Positions 22,443 through 34,603 of a DNA stretch of 64,000 nt are shown here, in pieces (the stretch's first letter is position 1; each line of letters starts with the position of its first letter). The stretch covers positions 8,136,271-8,200,270 of the forward strand of contig OX457032.1 in assembly GCA_949752745.1 (NCBI GenBank). The letters run 5' to 3'. The notes under the pieces were generated by a model that was given only the letters and a program-made list of their open reading frames with translations, ran no database searches and had not been told where the DNA came from. The DNA comes from Protula sp. h YS-2021. Its lineage: Eukaryota; Annelida; Polychaeta; Sabellida; Serpulidae. The position numbers and the translations under genes are program-made.

Positions 22443-22970
22443 ATGCTATATACGTGGAAAGTGGTTTAGAAATGTTAATTGTGGTGACTTTTCTGATTTT
22501 TCTACATTGGCTGATGCAGCAGACTTTCGTTGTTCTGATTTAATTGAACAGGATATTGAAGACTGTTTCAATCCCAAACAGAATAACTTACTCATCATTG
22601 ATGATACCATGACTAAATGTCATAGTCACGAACGTATGACCAAATTGTTTAGTGTTGGAAGAGGTCATAAAAATCTAAGTATTATTTTCATTGTACACAA
22701 TTTATTTCACCGCGGAAAGGAAATGCGTAATATTAGTTTAAATAGACATTACATTATTTTCTTCAAAAATGCAAGGATAGTCAACAGATCATTTCATTGG
22801 CTCGTCAAATATATCCAGGAAAATCTCGGTTTCTCTTGATGCATATCATTTATTGATTTGAAATCAAAGACATATGATAAGTTACGTATTCGCACAGGAA
22901 TTCTACAAAGTGCGACACATTGCGTTTATTTGAATAAGATGTACGAAGAAGAATTATAACAGTTTGGTAT
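22443..22970 (+). pseudogene. FtsK/HerA-type packaging ATPase relic
   Basis: The open stretch to 22,837 contains the Walker B-like NNLLIIDDTMTK, then MTKLFSVGRGHKNLSIIFI, HNLFHRGKEMRNISLN and HYIIFFKN: the C-terminal half of the poxvirus A32-like / FtsK-HerA ATPase that packages DNA in Polintons and adintoviruses. The N-terminal half with the Walker A loop is missing because the gene begins at the junction near 22,440. A stop follows at 22,837, with C-terminal remnants to about 22,960. Confidence 0.75.
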
Positions 22971-23773
22971 TGAACGTCAAGATGTCTAGACGAATTCAAG
23001 CAAATCAACCAGTTATTCATTTATGAGCACGTAACAGTAAATTACGTAAATCCTTATAAAAACAAGCTACAAAAGATGAATTTGATAATTTGCTTGAAAT
23101 ACGTTTGAATATATTGCATGAGCACTTAGCATTGAAGTCATATATGTATAAAAATTAAAGTGTGAACAACATACCATTCGGCAACTGGCTGATAAGAAAA
23201 TTTCCCTTAAGCGTAAAATAAGTTGATTAATCAAAAAGGTGGATTTAATGGAACCATTGCAGGAATTGCTCCTCAATTGTTATTAAAATTAAGCATGCAT
23301 TGAAAATGGTTCTTATTCCTGATTCAGAATATAGAAAATTATTACCAAGCCAACTTCCAAATGATGGTATTAAAGCTAAAGTGAATAAACTTAAAAAATG
23401 AAATGAACTTCTTGGTCGTCATTTACGAACAATTCAGTCACAACAACAGTTTGCTGTAACAGCTGCTGCAAAAAAGTCACAACAGTTAACATTTTTTAAA
23501 TCACTTTCAAATCTATATATCACGTGAAAGTAACACAACTTCTGGCAGAACTTAAGAAGTATGTTACAAGATGGACAGATAAGAATGAATTTTGGTAGCA
23601 TTGGTTTCGCATAAAGAAAAGAACGACAAGTACAACCTTGAGGTTGGAAGCAGTTTATTTAGGAAACTGAAGCTGCCAATATTCCAAAAACTGTTTTTTG
23701 GCAAAAAGACAACGCGTGAAGATATTACAAAAGAAATGAAACAGTGTCATCAGAACGGTGGGAAAATTTTTTA
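22971..23773 (+). pseudogene. Unknown Polinton gene (basic, Gly-containing) relic
   Basis: Starts FGIERQDVSRRIQANQP and includes ISLINQKGG followed by a short hydrophobic stretch, MVLIPDSEYRKLLPSQLP-like sequence, QQQFAVTAAAKKSQQ, and, from 23,530, KVTQLLAELKKYVTRWTDKNE, with several stops. Proteins with this order of blocks lie between the ATPase and penton genes in many Polintons. Function unknown. The last 240 bases match 22,442-22,150 inverted. Confidence 0.4.
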
Positions 23774-23774
23774 A

Positions 23775-23975
23775 ATGCTTAAAGAGCTATGTTGTTGTCA
23801 AGAAAATGAAACTACAACTCATATTCCTGTAAAAATAAAGTGTGCAAGTGCTTGTTGTCAAGGAGAAGTAATAGATAGCAACAATGTGGACCATGCGCGC
23901 AGCGTACGCAATGCCAGCAACTTTTGTAATACACGCAATACACGCTGTGTGAATGGCGCAAAAGCCCACGAAATA
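23775..23975 (+). CDS. Cys-rich small protein (unknown)
   Basis: About 67 codons in an open frame that runs on into the penton relic. It starts MLKELCCCQENE and has a second cluster KCASACC. It follows the unknown gene above by two bases. The inverted copy lies at about 22,140-21,970. No family recognised; whether it was a separate protein is uncertain. Confidence 0.35.
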
Positions 23976-24429
23976 ATGTATGTATGCATTGAGTGCGTCA
24001 ACGTGCATATACAGTTTCGTCATCAAGGAGTCAACAAGTTTTGTTTACCTTGTACATTATATGTGAAAGGTTAATATGAAGTGGCCTTAGCTGAAATTCA
24101 ATACCCACACGCATGGACGACAACGAGACAGGTAATGGACTGCTACAGTCATTACCAGTTATCATCAGATGATGCGTTTCATGAAGTTATCATTCCATAT
24201 AGTTACTATAGATCCATTTCTGAAAGATGTGATGCAGTAAATAAAGAATTAACAATATCTATTAATGCAGTTTTTCTTACTTTGAAAAATGATCACAAAA
24301 TTAGGTGCCTTTTCTACTGGATTAGCTGAGATTTTAGAATTTATACCAGGTCAATTATATAGACAATCTGGTCCTGCTGAACATAAAATAGATATGAAAC
24401 AGATTTTGTACACTTTGTTTAAACAATAA
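23976..24429 (+). pseudogene. Penton-like minor capsid protein relic, copy 2
   Basis: From MYVCIECVN at 23,976 the frame leads through LYVKG, a stop (24,072), then EVALAEIQYPHAW, which is characteristic of the N-terminal region of Polinton penton proteins, and later TGLAEILEFIPGQLY with SGPAEHKIDM. It stops at 24,429 without the C-terminal part seen in copy 1. Right after it the sequence switches to the protease 3' flank of the second block, a rearrangement junction. Confidence 0.6.
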
Positions 24430-24621
24430 ACAAGTTTAATAGAACAACGGTTTATAATGTCTATATACAAAGTCTTTTACTAAAAGCAATATATCTATCA
24501 TGTCAAATATGCTATGATTTCGAGCTCTATGTAAAATATAATGCACACAATAAAACCACCAGCATTGGAAATGAGCTCTTGCAATGGTATCTACTCACTA
24601 TGTAAAAACTTTTCTAAACGA

Positions 24622-24831
24622 TTACCTACAGACGAAAATCCATAACAGTTCCACAACTTTGTCAAAGTACACAGCAACCCAATATTCACCAGGTCCATCG
24701 TGATCGTCTGTGTTGATGATATAGGCTTCTTGCTGTAATGCTGGCAGTTGATCCATAGGAAACACTCCGTGGAATAAGTCTTTTGTCATGATATCATGCG
24801 TCAATATGGCACCTATCTGCTTCGTATTCAT
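24622..24831 (-). pseudogene. Adenain-like maturation protease relic, copy 2
   Basis: The 69-codon open frame starts MNTKQIGAILTHDIMTKDLF and continues GVFPMDQLPALQQEAY and NTDDHDGPGEYWVAVYFDK. It matches the N-terminal part of adenovirus-type C5 cysteine proteases in Polintons, which process capsid precursors. The position of the catalytic His holds Tyr (GEYW where copy 1 has HW), and the Cys half is missing. It lies 5 bases downstream of the capsid gene. Confidence 0.7.
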
Positions 24832-24836
24832 GATTG

Positions 24837-26178
24837 CTAATCAAAACGAATACTGCGATTTGCACTAATTTCAATGTTGTTGCCAAATTCAACATAGACT
24901 ATGGCATTGACTGTATTTTCCAAGGCATGGGCAAAATTCATCCGCAGGTTTCCGTACTTAATCAAGGCATAATGGTCATCACCATCAGAAACAGGTGTTA
25001 AGTCGAAAAAAAATAAAGCATAACCTCCTGGCCAGTTTTCCTGTTTTATGATTGCGCTTTTCTCTTCATTCAATTTATCAAAAGATCTGTAAAGAGTTTC
25101 AAAACCGTCAAGATATTTTCCTTCAACAATGTTAAGCTTGAGAGGTATGGATAGGACTGGTTCACACCCAGTGTAAAGAAGTTAATATCAAAGTGTTCAA
25201 AATTGTATTGATTTCTCAACACTGCCGCAGCAAAGGCTTCATGATGCACCATTCCAATGACAATACGTTTTGGTAACTGGAAAAATTACATGTTATCTTT
25301 GACAAAAGATTGAAATCCAGCGGGAATGACAAAATTTTGCGTTATTTTCTGGTAATAGGAAACTTGACAGGAGTTTTCATCAATGCATCTGTATATCCTA
25401 GTTGAATACCTGGACTAGCCCTCACGTTGCGAATTATTAAAAACGCATCTCTCACTTCTACCTTAAAGGTATGATTTACAGCAATTAACAAATATCAATC
25501 TTTTTGCCTATGCAAATGCATTTCATACTGTTACATTGGAAAAATAGCGATCCTTCCCAAACAAATTCACTCTGCAGGCACCCGTAAGCATAAATTCAGA
25601 GCTCAGAGGCGTATGCAAATAACGACTACGTAAACCATTATTTCCTGCTTCAGCTATTTCACCACCCTCATTATTTACATGAAAGCCTGTTCTATACTTT
25701 CCGTGATTGGGTAATTTCACCGCATAAGAATTCATTGATTCAGCAATATCCTTATAGATGAGATGCATGGAGCGTTCAGAATTAAGACTTTCTTCCAAAT
25801 CGTTGATGAGGTTAGAAATGATGCAGGTATGACCATGGGAATTGTTACTATGTGCAATCAATCGATCATTCAGAAATAATTCAATATTGGACCAAAACTA
25901 TTAAACAAATCATTAATGGATGTTACGCTATCTACACAAGATGTGCCATTTCTCTTGATAATGGTGCATACAACATGAAGTGTACTACTCTTTAAATCTA
26001 AATATTCTTCTGTACTAGCAGGAATATAAAATTCCGTTAGAGCACCATCTCTAATGGCAGTGAGTGGTTGATAGTCTACACCATCACTTTTTTCTACAAC
26101 AGTTTGCGTTGGTGGTATACGAAACCATTCCAATAGAGAAAAACTACATTTACAAGAATGATCATGTATGAGTGACAT
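24837..26178 (-). pseudogene. Major capsid protein (double jelly-roll) relic, copy 2
   Basis: Better preserved than copy 1. It starts MSLIHDHSCKC (26,178), then IPPTQTVVEKSDGVDYQPL, LTEFYIPASTEEYLDLK, a second frame with ELFLNDRLIAHSNN, SEFMLTGACRVNLFGKDRYF, and the C-terminal LFFFDLTPVSDGDDHYALIK with NTVNAIVYVEF. This is the F54H12.2-like Polinton hexon pattern. At least three frame breaks separate the pieces (near 25,870, 25,520 and 25,075), so it is a pseudogene. Confidence 0.75.
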
Positions 26179-26224
26179 TGTGTTTCTTATTTTACAAACA
26201 TATCTTTTGATGTTGTTCCTTCCA

Positions 26225-26545
26225 CTTTCTTTCACCTTCTAATAACTTTCTTTGGTGTACTTCGTTTATCAATTGCACCAAAAACTTCTTGAGCTTCACG
26301 ACGAGTCACATCTTTAATCACATTCTTTGCAGCCTCTTTAAGATGTAGCGCAAACAATTTGAGCCCCTGCCTTAATGAGCGGAGAAGCCTTTCGAGCCAA
26401 TATCCCCAAGAACGAACCATTACCATCTCAATATTTTATGCGTGCACCTTTAAATCCTGGCAAATTGCCACCAACTTCAAGAAGGAAATGGTTGCGGTAT
26501 GCCGATGGATCGTGTCTGTGTGCTTTCATAATGTTGTCCTTATGC
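26225..26545 (-). pseudogene. pVI/pX-like minor core protein relic, copy 2
   Basis: On the minus strand: GGNLPGFKGARIKY, a break, then GLKLFALHLKEAAKNVIKDV and DKRSTPKKVIRR. It is short, basic and amphipathic, and immediately upstream of the capsid gene, as for adenovirus pX/pVI-like genes of adintoviruses. One frame break lies near 26,430. Confidence 0.5.
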
Positions 26546-26599
26546 CTTATGTCGAAAATGAAGTTTACAGATCTCATGGAAAAACAAATCATTGGTGGA

Positions 26600-26830
26600 A
26601 TTTATTGCTGACGCCTTGAAGTAATTTTGTAGAGATAAAGAGACCATGTAATTTGAATGTAAGGAAAAGAGTAAAAAATATCACATATCAATAGTATGTA
26701 AGAGAAACTATTCTTTAATTTAGTTTGATTATAACTTAAAGGGATCAATTGCATATATTATTTGTATTGAAATTATAGAACGTAAACGTCACTGGAACCG
26801 AGTTACAGATTTCTTAGTTTTAATGCTGAA
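26600..26830. other. Right flank of the composite Polinton
   Basis: Homology to the first capsid block ends near 26,590. No terminal inverted repeat or AG/CT terminus could be found, so the right boundary is not defined. Confidence 0.4.
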
Positions 26831-27620
26831 GTTAAGAGATACTCTAACATTTGTTTTGCTCATACAATAAGCTGCTGTTACAATTGCTCGCAAATTCTTT
26901 TGGAGTGACTTGGGTCCCTATACGTGTACAGAATAAATGTGCGTCAAGATGTGACAGTAAATAAATAGCAAGTAGGACACAGCTCTGGATCATTAACAAA
27001 GAGGATATTGACGTTGTACGAGGCCAATGTTGTGGACCATTTTTCTTGTTATGGTCTGCCTTTGCTAATCCTCTGGCCATACTCTCCCTCACTTTTTCCT
27101 CCTTTGCCTTCACTGTCATCATCAAACACGAAGCAAACACAGCAATTTTTTATCACCAAAAAGAACGCATAGGTAATACAGCAACATTTCCACAAGCCTT
27201 TTGCATGTGCCAACAGCAACAATACTTTACACAAATGATGTGTGTTTTATTTGTATACGCTAAATAGGCTCAGCATAGTGGTATGCTTGTGTTGATTGGT
27301 TAAACGACGTGTGGATGCAAAATCTTACCCGGCCATTTTAAATACACTGAATGGTCATGTAATTTACCAGCTTCAGTTACACGCATTTATGGCGAGGGTC
27401 GAATAAGGGGTTTCGGATGAGGAAAGTAATGAAGTTTCAAAGCTGTTTATAGAAACATTTCGGAATCCTTCGTAAACATTACCTTGTCTGCAGAGGAAAA
27501 GCAAAATAAAATCAGGCTGAAAACGTTAAAAATTTGGCTCGAATGAAGGAAGTTCTTATAAGTTTTTAATATTTCGCCTTTAAGAAACAGGCTCTAGTCT
27601 TTTTATCTTACGCACTGCAA
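26830..27620. repeat. Dispersed repeat, copy A
   Basis: The blocks at about 26,950-27,070 (CAGTAAATA ... GAGGATATTGACGTTGTA ... GGACCATTTTTCT) and 27,490-27,600 (AAGCTGAAAA-like, AATATTTCGCCTTTAAGAAA) recur in the same order at 41,760-42,050. The class is not recognised; open frames are short. Confidence 0.45.
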
Positions 27621-27716
27621 GCAGGGATTAAAATAATAATCAAAATTAAATTCTTACCTCAATATATTATTGCTGACATTTTGATATTCTAAATTTAGTA
27701 TCTATATCTAACAGAT

Positions 27717-28055
27717 TTGATTACAAGCTGCATTACGAGGTGCCAAAGATCCATCAAAGAAACTGACAATGTAGTTAAAGGCGTAGTTGGAAACTATACT
27801 ATGACTTTTCGTTCTCGAAAAGGTGAACATTTGGGTAGGTCTATAAAACTGTCCACATTTACAAAGGAGAAACTACAAACTACTGCAGTGCAAGAGCTAA
27901 TTATGACCAATCACGGAAAGAGAAACGATTATCTGCACCAGATCACGCATGGAGAACTGAGTATCCTTTTAAGCCTACATGCTCAGAAGAACATTATACG
28001 GCTCTCTGAGCATGTCTTTGACAGAGAAGGGTGCTGCTTCTCTAGTATTCCCTAG
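27717..28055 (+). CDS. Hypothetical open frame (low confidence)
   Basis: 112 codons, basic at the N-terminus, with no recognised domain. A following frame (28,056-28,244) is directly adjacent. Codon use gives no strong support. It could be a decayed transposon gene or chance. Confidence 0.15.
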   Translation: MITSCITRCQRSIKETDNVVKGVVGNYTMTFRSRKGEHLGRSIKLSTFTKEKLQTTAVQELIMTNHGKRNDYLHQITHGELSILLSLHAQKNIIRLSEHVFDREGCCFSSIP

Positions 28056-28255
28056 ATGAAATACTGCCAGCTATGGGATATGAGTATTCCATATGAGCAG
28101 ACGCTGTTGAACTACCTGTTGAACTGCAATTGTGTAATCTGCGTTTTAGCGGAAGTTGCATTAATAAAGCCACTACACCTCTGTAGCATTGTGCAAACTA
28201 TGAAGGCCTTCATTTCACCTTCACCATTTATGCAAAGAAAATAAAAATAACATAT

Positions 28256-30090
28256 AAATGAAAGCGTCAAAATAATTAGTCTTTAGACACAAACATAAAA
28301 ATACATAAAATGTTCAATTGCAAGTTTAATTAAAGTAAGTAGCGATTTCATTAAAATTCGTTATTCCTCTAATGCTTCTTAACGGAAAGGCCGTTATTGT
28401 GTTTTTGAAAGTTAATGTTTAATGCATTTATTTGTATGCTCCACTCCATCCACTGTATTTCAACACAGAGAACTGAGCTATCAGAAGCTGCTTTTAATTA
28501 AAGCCAAAATAATGCATGGTTTTAGTTGTTCTATGCAAATTCGAACTTCCGTTGAGTTTCTAGCATGAAATTCTGTTCAGATCTTATACATTTGCCTAAA
28601 TGAATCTAAGGCAGTCCGATTTAATTTGCATATGAAATTTAATATTTTCAAATCTATATATTTTCTATTTCCATGCGTAATGTTTACGTGTTCTGGTCTA
28701 GAGGTAAAGAAGAAAATATCTTTACCTGAAAATTTTGAGTATATGAGAAATGTGCGCTGTTCAACCTTCGAAGACCATTCCATACAACTAAGGACGGTAA
28801 GATAGTTAATGCAAAATCAACATATCTTCACCACTAATAGCGTTAATAGACTGCTCGACAAACGACGATAGAAACCTGGCGTGAGATAATCAATAGCGTT
28901 TAGCTTCGTTAGTAATTGGCCCTTAGTTTCTTTTAATAACAAAGCTTATTACATAAATATCAACAGTATTTCCAAACAACTAGTCAGATATTCTAAAATC
29001 ACAATGAGCACTAAGAACAAAGAAAGTTGTTCAATGCCAAAAATTGAAGTACATAAAAACAATTACTGTACCTAAAATAGAAACGATATCTATTTCATTA
29101 AAATACTTGTCGTTGGTCTCCCCATGACTTATTGAAGGAGAGGTTGATGTGGTTAAAGCGCTTTAAAATTAGAAATTTGTTATTCTACAGTTAGATTTGA
29201 TTAGAAAATTCTTATCTTAAAATCATACCAATAAGTATTTGTATAATTAATAGTCTTTAGATATTAATATTCAAGTTGGGTGTTATTTATATTCAGTTCT
29301 ACTCAGTTCAATTGTAATTTACATTCAGTGTGGGTGTTATTTACATTGTAGAATATTGTCCTTTTACTAGGCGATGTTCTAGAGAAAATGGTCGAGACCA
29401 CGTTTCACAGTGTGGCATGTCGCTGTATATACACTTTACAGAAGAGTACAGTACGCATTTTCACCTTTTAAAAAGCTCGGTGCCAACTGGTTCTGTGCCA
29501 CTTAATTGTGCACTTGACTACGTCATCAAAATAAGTGTATCCGATTTAGGATTGCTTTATAAAGAAAACTGAATCTTCACATACGGTGGGTAATTCCAAA
29601 AATCGCATACGATAACACCAGTAAAAGACAGCAGTGTCACTGCAGACGGTGACTCTCCACGCAGCTATGCCGCCGACGAGAGTGGTGCCTTGTTTATTGC
29701 TTGCCAGGAGAGTGATAGACTGGTGAGGAGTGCTAACGGACTATTCTGTGGGGTGAGCCTTGAGTCTGAGCCACAGGCGACAAGGAGTCACAAGGACAGG
29801 AAAACAGGTCCAACTTCGCCATACTGCAACCACCACCAATCTGCTTGAAACACGAAACATGCGTCTTTGTGCGCTTTGTCTTCGGAGTATATCGCATCAA
29901 AGCAATGTTTGGGCAGCGCCGTTAATTATAATTGACATATCGTGCACAAGAATATGCATCATAAGCCCTTTTCTCTTATAACATCCAGAGTGTTGTCACT
30001 GTTATTGTCTATATAAACGTAGACATACTTTTACAGTACCTTAAATGACAATTTAATCAAATAAGAATCTAGCAATTAAAATTTGATTCA
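28256..30090. other. Gene-free stretch
   Basis: AT-rich non-coding sequence. A GC-richer part at 29,630-29,870 has no recognisable gene. Confidence 0.4.
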
Positions 30091-31883
30091 AATTTTAAAA
30101 TATGAGGGGGTGTTAAAAAACGAAACCAACACTCGTTAAATGAGGTGAAAATAATTCAAGTGACAATAAAAGCGCTTGTAAATTTAACTGAAGAATTTAA
30201 TTGTAGTAAACCCAGGTTTCAAATACTCTAACAAAGAAAGAGGTCTATTTAGCTCAGTTTAATAAAGGAGAAAATGTAGATATCAAAAGACAGTGTATTC
30301 GTTCTGAAACTAAGGAATTAAATTCAATGGTTTACTCGTGGTTTATGAGAGTTTCCAGTCAAAGCGTGCCTGTTTCGGGGCCACTAATGCAAGAGAAATC
30401 TCTTGATTTTGCTTAGCAATTGGGAACTGAAAAGTTTAAGGCCTCCAATGGCTGATTGGATAGAGATAGATTCCACAAGCATTATCTCATTAGATTTCAA
30501 GCAGTTTCTGGCGGAGGCGCAAATTTAGATGCTAACACTGTGAACAGTTGTACAAAAAAAACTGAATACAGTTATTGCTGGATATGAACCTAAAACATTT
30601 ACAGCATAGATGACACAGGTGTTTTTCTGGACAAGTCTCTAAATGTTAAAAGGTGGGATTATAAAGGGACAAAAGGGCAAAGGATCGTCTCACTGTGGTT
30701 TTGTGTGCGAATATGAAATGTGAAATTGAAAAACCACTTGTTCTTGGACGTTCAGCGCGATCTCATGCATTTCGCAATTTTTGCAGCATTGACAACCTGC
30801 CTATCACTTGGAAACACAACAAGAAGACTTCGATGACTTCCGTGTTATTCAAGGAATGGTTTAAGGCACTGGATAACAAAATGGTCGTGTAAAATTAAAA
30901 GATTTTGCTATTTCGCCACAAAGCATCTTCTCATCCAAAAGGATTACAAATGCAAAAGTGGAAATAGTGTTCTTTCCCCGCAAATACGGCCTTGCATCTC
31001 CAGCCAATGCATCAGGGTGTCATACGAAACATGGAGGTTTTGTATCGCAAAAGTATGTTGCGTTACACTATCGGCCTACTGGATGAACCAGACACGACAA
31101 CAGAGACCACAACAAAGAACAGAAAATTAACGTTTTGGGTGTATGTCAGTGGATTAGTGCGTCTGTGCGTGAAATCAAACCAGAAGCAGTGACCAAATGT
31201 TTCGCAAAGTGTGGATTCCATCCTGATGCTAGTGCCGACGTCGTTACGGACAACAATACTGCAACCGTTCAGCTGAAGTTGAATACTCTTGCTTCGCACA
31301 GGGACGTCTTAGACGCAAAACACTACGTTGATATTGGCTGAAGGATTGTTGTGAGAACGACTTGCAATTGCAGAATTGCGATCTGAGCTCGCCACCGAAT
31401 CGATGTCGGATGAGGACGATTATGATTCAATTCAGAATTCTGCAAAAAATCTGTCACCAAAAGTTATGTCGACATCTGATGCAAAGTGTGTCATAGGAGG
31501 ACTGAGTCAGTTTTCTTGCGCTACGGACATGCCTGAATTAACTGATTTATTGTACACAGTGCGCGACATGCTTATGCAGAAACAACTGTCTTTGGCACTA
31601 AACAAAGTTCAACACTCAACAATTAACGGTTTTTTGTGTCGTAGAAAAATCTTAAAAACAGTGTAAACTGTGCTATACTGAATGTGGTTTTAGTCCCAGA
31701 ACATTATTGTGAATACAGGTATGTTGTAAATAGAATTGAGAAACTGCAGGTATATCGTGAGTAGATTGTGAAGTTATGCTTGGATAAAATGTGTAAATTT
31801 GTTGTAAATATATGCTCTAAATTATACCGCTTAGGGACAGAATCTGCCAGACAGTTACTGTCTGTAATAGCGGGGTTTTACTG
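30090..31883 (+). pseudogene. Tigger/pogo (TcMar) transposase relic
   Basis: The order follows Tigger transposases: a CENP-B-like N-terminus (ISGPLMQEKSLDFA-like, QLGTEKFKASNG), the HNIRFQAVSG region, the DDE segment start (DDTGVFLDKSLN), VVLCANMKCEIEKPLVLGRS, MTSVLFKEWFKALD, the HLQPMHQGVIRNMEVLYRK block (usual MDQG is MHQG), and a C-terminal TITDFF-like STINGF. The protein is broken by many frame changes (30,240-30,690, 30,892, 31,190, 31,341). The 3' end TAGCGGGGTTTTACTG-TA at 31,868-31,885 fits a Tigger inverted-repeat end beside a TA target; a clear matching 5' end was not found. Confidence 0.75.
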
Positions 31884-31884
31884 T

Positions 31885-34600
31885 ATGGCTAATGTTCCCA
31901 TAAATGAAATCCTCAGTCCCAAAAGATAATTCCTTTTAATCCCGGTGTTGGGTGCAAGAAAGCCACCCTTCACAAAAAGCCCCACCGGGCTTATTTGCAC
32001 ATATGTAGTGGTTCAAATAAGCCCCTCTGATCATTCAGTTCCTTCCTACTTTACACACCAGTTTTCGTTCTCGTCAGCCTGCTAGAACTATATGGGTTGT
32101 TTTGTTCTGCGCGCGTGTTTTTAACCTGTGTTTGGTTAAAGACAAGAAACAAAACAGAGAAAATTTATATCAAAAAGTGGTTTTATTTTGTTATTTAAAA
32201 TTCTTTAGTCAAGTTGCTTGTAATACTTCGTGGGTCTATGCTTACATCCCTCCTTTTTTTTTCTTTCACTTTTTCCATCACTATTGACCAATTGCAGCAT
32301 CACTATTTACCAATTCCAGCGATGTCATTACTTTGCGAATATTCATTTGCAAGTTTACAATTTAGAAATTAATCATTTACTCAATTTTTTAATCTAGGAT
32401 GTGGATTCATTGTGACGCTTCTCTGGTTTTCCAATTTTCCTTTGGCAGATGCCAGTTCGTCGGATTAGTAAGAATTAAGATTAAATACTTAACCCATTCT
32501 ACCGCGGCATTTTGGCAACCCTGAATCTGAGGAGCTTTTCTCAGGTTTCGCGTACGAACAGTGAGATATAGTAATGGGGATAAGATTCTTCGGATTGGCA
32601 GGAATTAAAATTAAATGCTTAACCCATTCTACCGCGGCATTTTGGCAGTGCTGAACCTGAGCACCTTTTCTCAGGTTTTGCCTACGAGCAGTGAGATATA
32701 GTAATGGGGGATAAGATTCATCTCCTGTATTTTTTTTCAACTTCTATGGGTCAAACTTCAACTGATATGTGTCAAACTTCAGCTACGAGGACAGTATTAA
32801 CTAAATAAGTTGGAAAAAATTTATACTGCTCGTTAGAAACAAGTAATGTATAAATGTAATACTGTACTAAGGTAATAGTGTATAAATGTAATGCCGTATA
32901 AGCCAATATCAAAGTTTTTGAATTCTTCAACATTTCAGCATGCCATCAATTTATTTGCTTCTCTATGTCCTTGGCTGATTCCACGGCCAACTGTGCCTTT
33001 ATTACAAGTGCATTAAGAAATAAAAATGTACAAGCTGAAATCAATACTATCACTCAAATATATGGTGATATCTGGTTGAATGGCCGACTGCTGTAAATCC
33101 TGCTGTAGGCAATAGGGTTCGAAATATTTAACAATACTCAGATATATCTATATATAATAGCCAAACAAAATGCGTTTTTGGACACTATTTACAAGGTTTT
33201 TTGTTTCCTAAATTAATGGCACCTAGAAAACATATAATCATGTTAATCAATAATAAAACAAATAAAAGTCACATTAGGGCGTTGTGATTGCTGTAGGTGT
33301 TTTGCTTCCAATCCTATAAAGTCCGAATTTTCCAACGATATGGTAGTATTTGTGAGTTTTGGCAATGAAAGAACGTCATCCCATGTGAAAAACGATATCC
33401 TTTAGAACATCCAAGTTCTGTCGCTATGAAATCCATGCAGTTATACAAAAACCAAAATATGTAGGATGAAAGAGTTCTGCTTTGCGCTTAAACAGACCGT
33501 ATGAAAAATTAGGTTTGGCCTAGCCTTTTAGATAAAATTATGCAATGGTTTTAATAAAATGTACTTTATTTATTATTATCACTATTATTGTATTGCAAAA
33601 ATACTAGTAAACTACAAATAGCCTCACCAATATCTGACTATTCTTTCACTAATACATCAGTGCATCAATGATGAAATCAGAGTTGCATAAATAAACCTTA
33701 AACAGTGTTATTTCATTTTTAGCAGTGGCTGAAAATTATATCAAACAAAACATGAGTAAAATGCAAAGTTTGTAACTGTAATATGTACATAGTTTCCTGT
33801 TCCAATCTGCTATTAAAATATGGAACATCTTTTGAGTAAAACGCCATTATATCTGTAATAGCAGTTCTATTGTTTTTCTCATGTTACTGAATTTATAAAT
33901 ATGCCATGGGAAAATGCTGCTTCAAATACAAATCAATTTAGTCATGATAAATGCCATTAATACAAATCAGAGAAAGCCCGAAGTTGTACCCTTGGGCTAA
34001 ATTCCAACAAATCGGACATAGATCGCACTTGTTTTTTTAATAGTGTCTGTGACATAATACTGCAACATTCAGTGCAACATTTTCTTTTATCAGTTTGATT
34101 TGAAGTGATAGAACTGTCTGGATGAAAAGGAGTTCAGGTCTCGAAACGAAATGCAAGAAAAAACGAAGTAAAAATATTAATGAAATTAGCAATATGCAGG
34201 GAATGATCCCTTTATGAGTATTTCTACAGAAAGTGGAAAACATGTAGCTGAGTCAATATGCAATCAAAAGAAAAAGTAAATTATACAACTTAACTAAAAA
34301 CATTCATTTCAGATATGAACTAAAGAAGAAGATACGGCAAAAGTATTTACTTAGAGTAGAGCCTTGCAACTACAACTTTTAACTTCTAAAATAGAAAGCA
34401 GCAAGGTGGATACGGTATTTTATATTTAAACCGAATGAAATAAGCAATTAAAGTACCTAATGTTAATAGCTATGCTTAAAGTTTTACTTTCATACCAGTA
34501 ACGTTAACGCTTTGTCTTTCCACAATTCAAGTTTATATGTATAAAAATGCTACTTCCAAAACTTCAGTTGAAGTGTTTCTTCTTAATGAATTACACTAGA
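31885..34600. other. Gene-free stretch
   Basis: Mostly AT-rich non-coding sequence. It contains the 117-bp tandem duplication at 32,461-32,715. Part may be 3' UTR of the elongase gene at 34,604 (minus). Confidence 0.45.
32461..32715. repeat. 117-bp tandem duplication
   Basis: Two copies starting at about 32,461 and 32,578, each with ACCCATTCTACCGCGGCATT and CAGTGAGATATAGTAATGGG. Confidence 0.8.
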
Positions 34601-34603
34601 ATA

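Larger units (their letters stand above)
15140..26600. mobile_element. Decayed, rearranged composite Polinton (adintovirus-like)
   Basis: Gene relics in order: subterminal motif (15,150), DNA polymerase B (+), accessory basic protein (+, split by a SINE), PC4-like proteins (+), protease/major capsid/pVI-like (-), penton and accessory (-), ATPase/accessory/penton (+), then a second protease/major capsid/pVI-like set (-). This gene set defines Polintons/Mavericks and adintoviruses. No retroviral-type integrase is visible and no right terminal repeat was found. Nearly every gene has stops or frameshifts. The duplicated and inverted capsid blocks show that at least two copies were merged or rearranged here. 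Confidence 0.8.
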
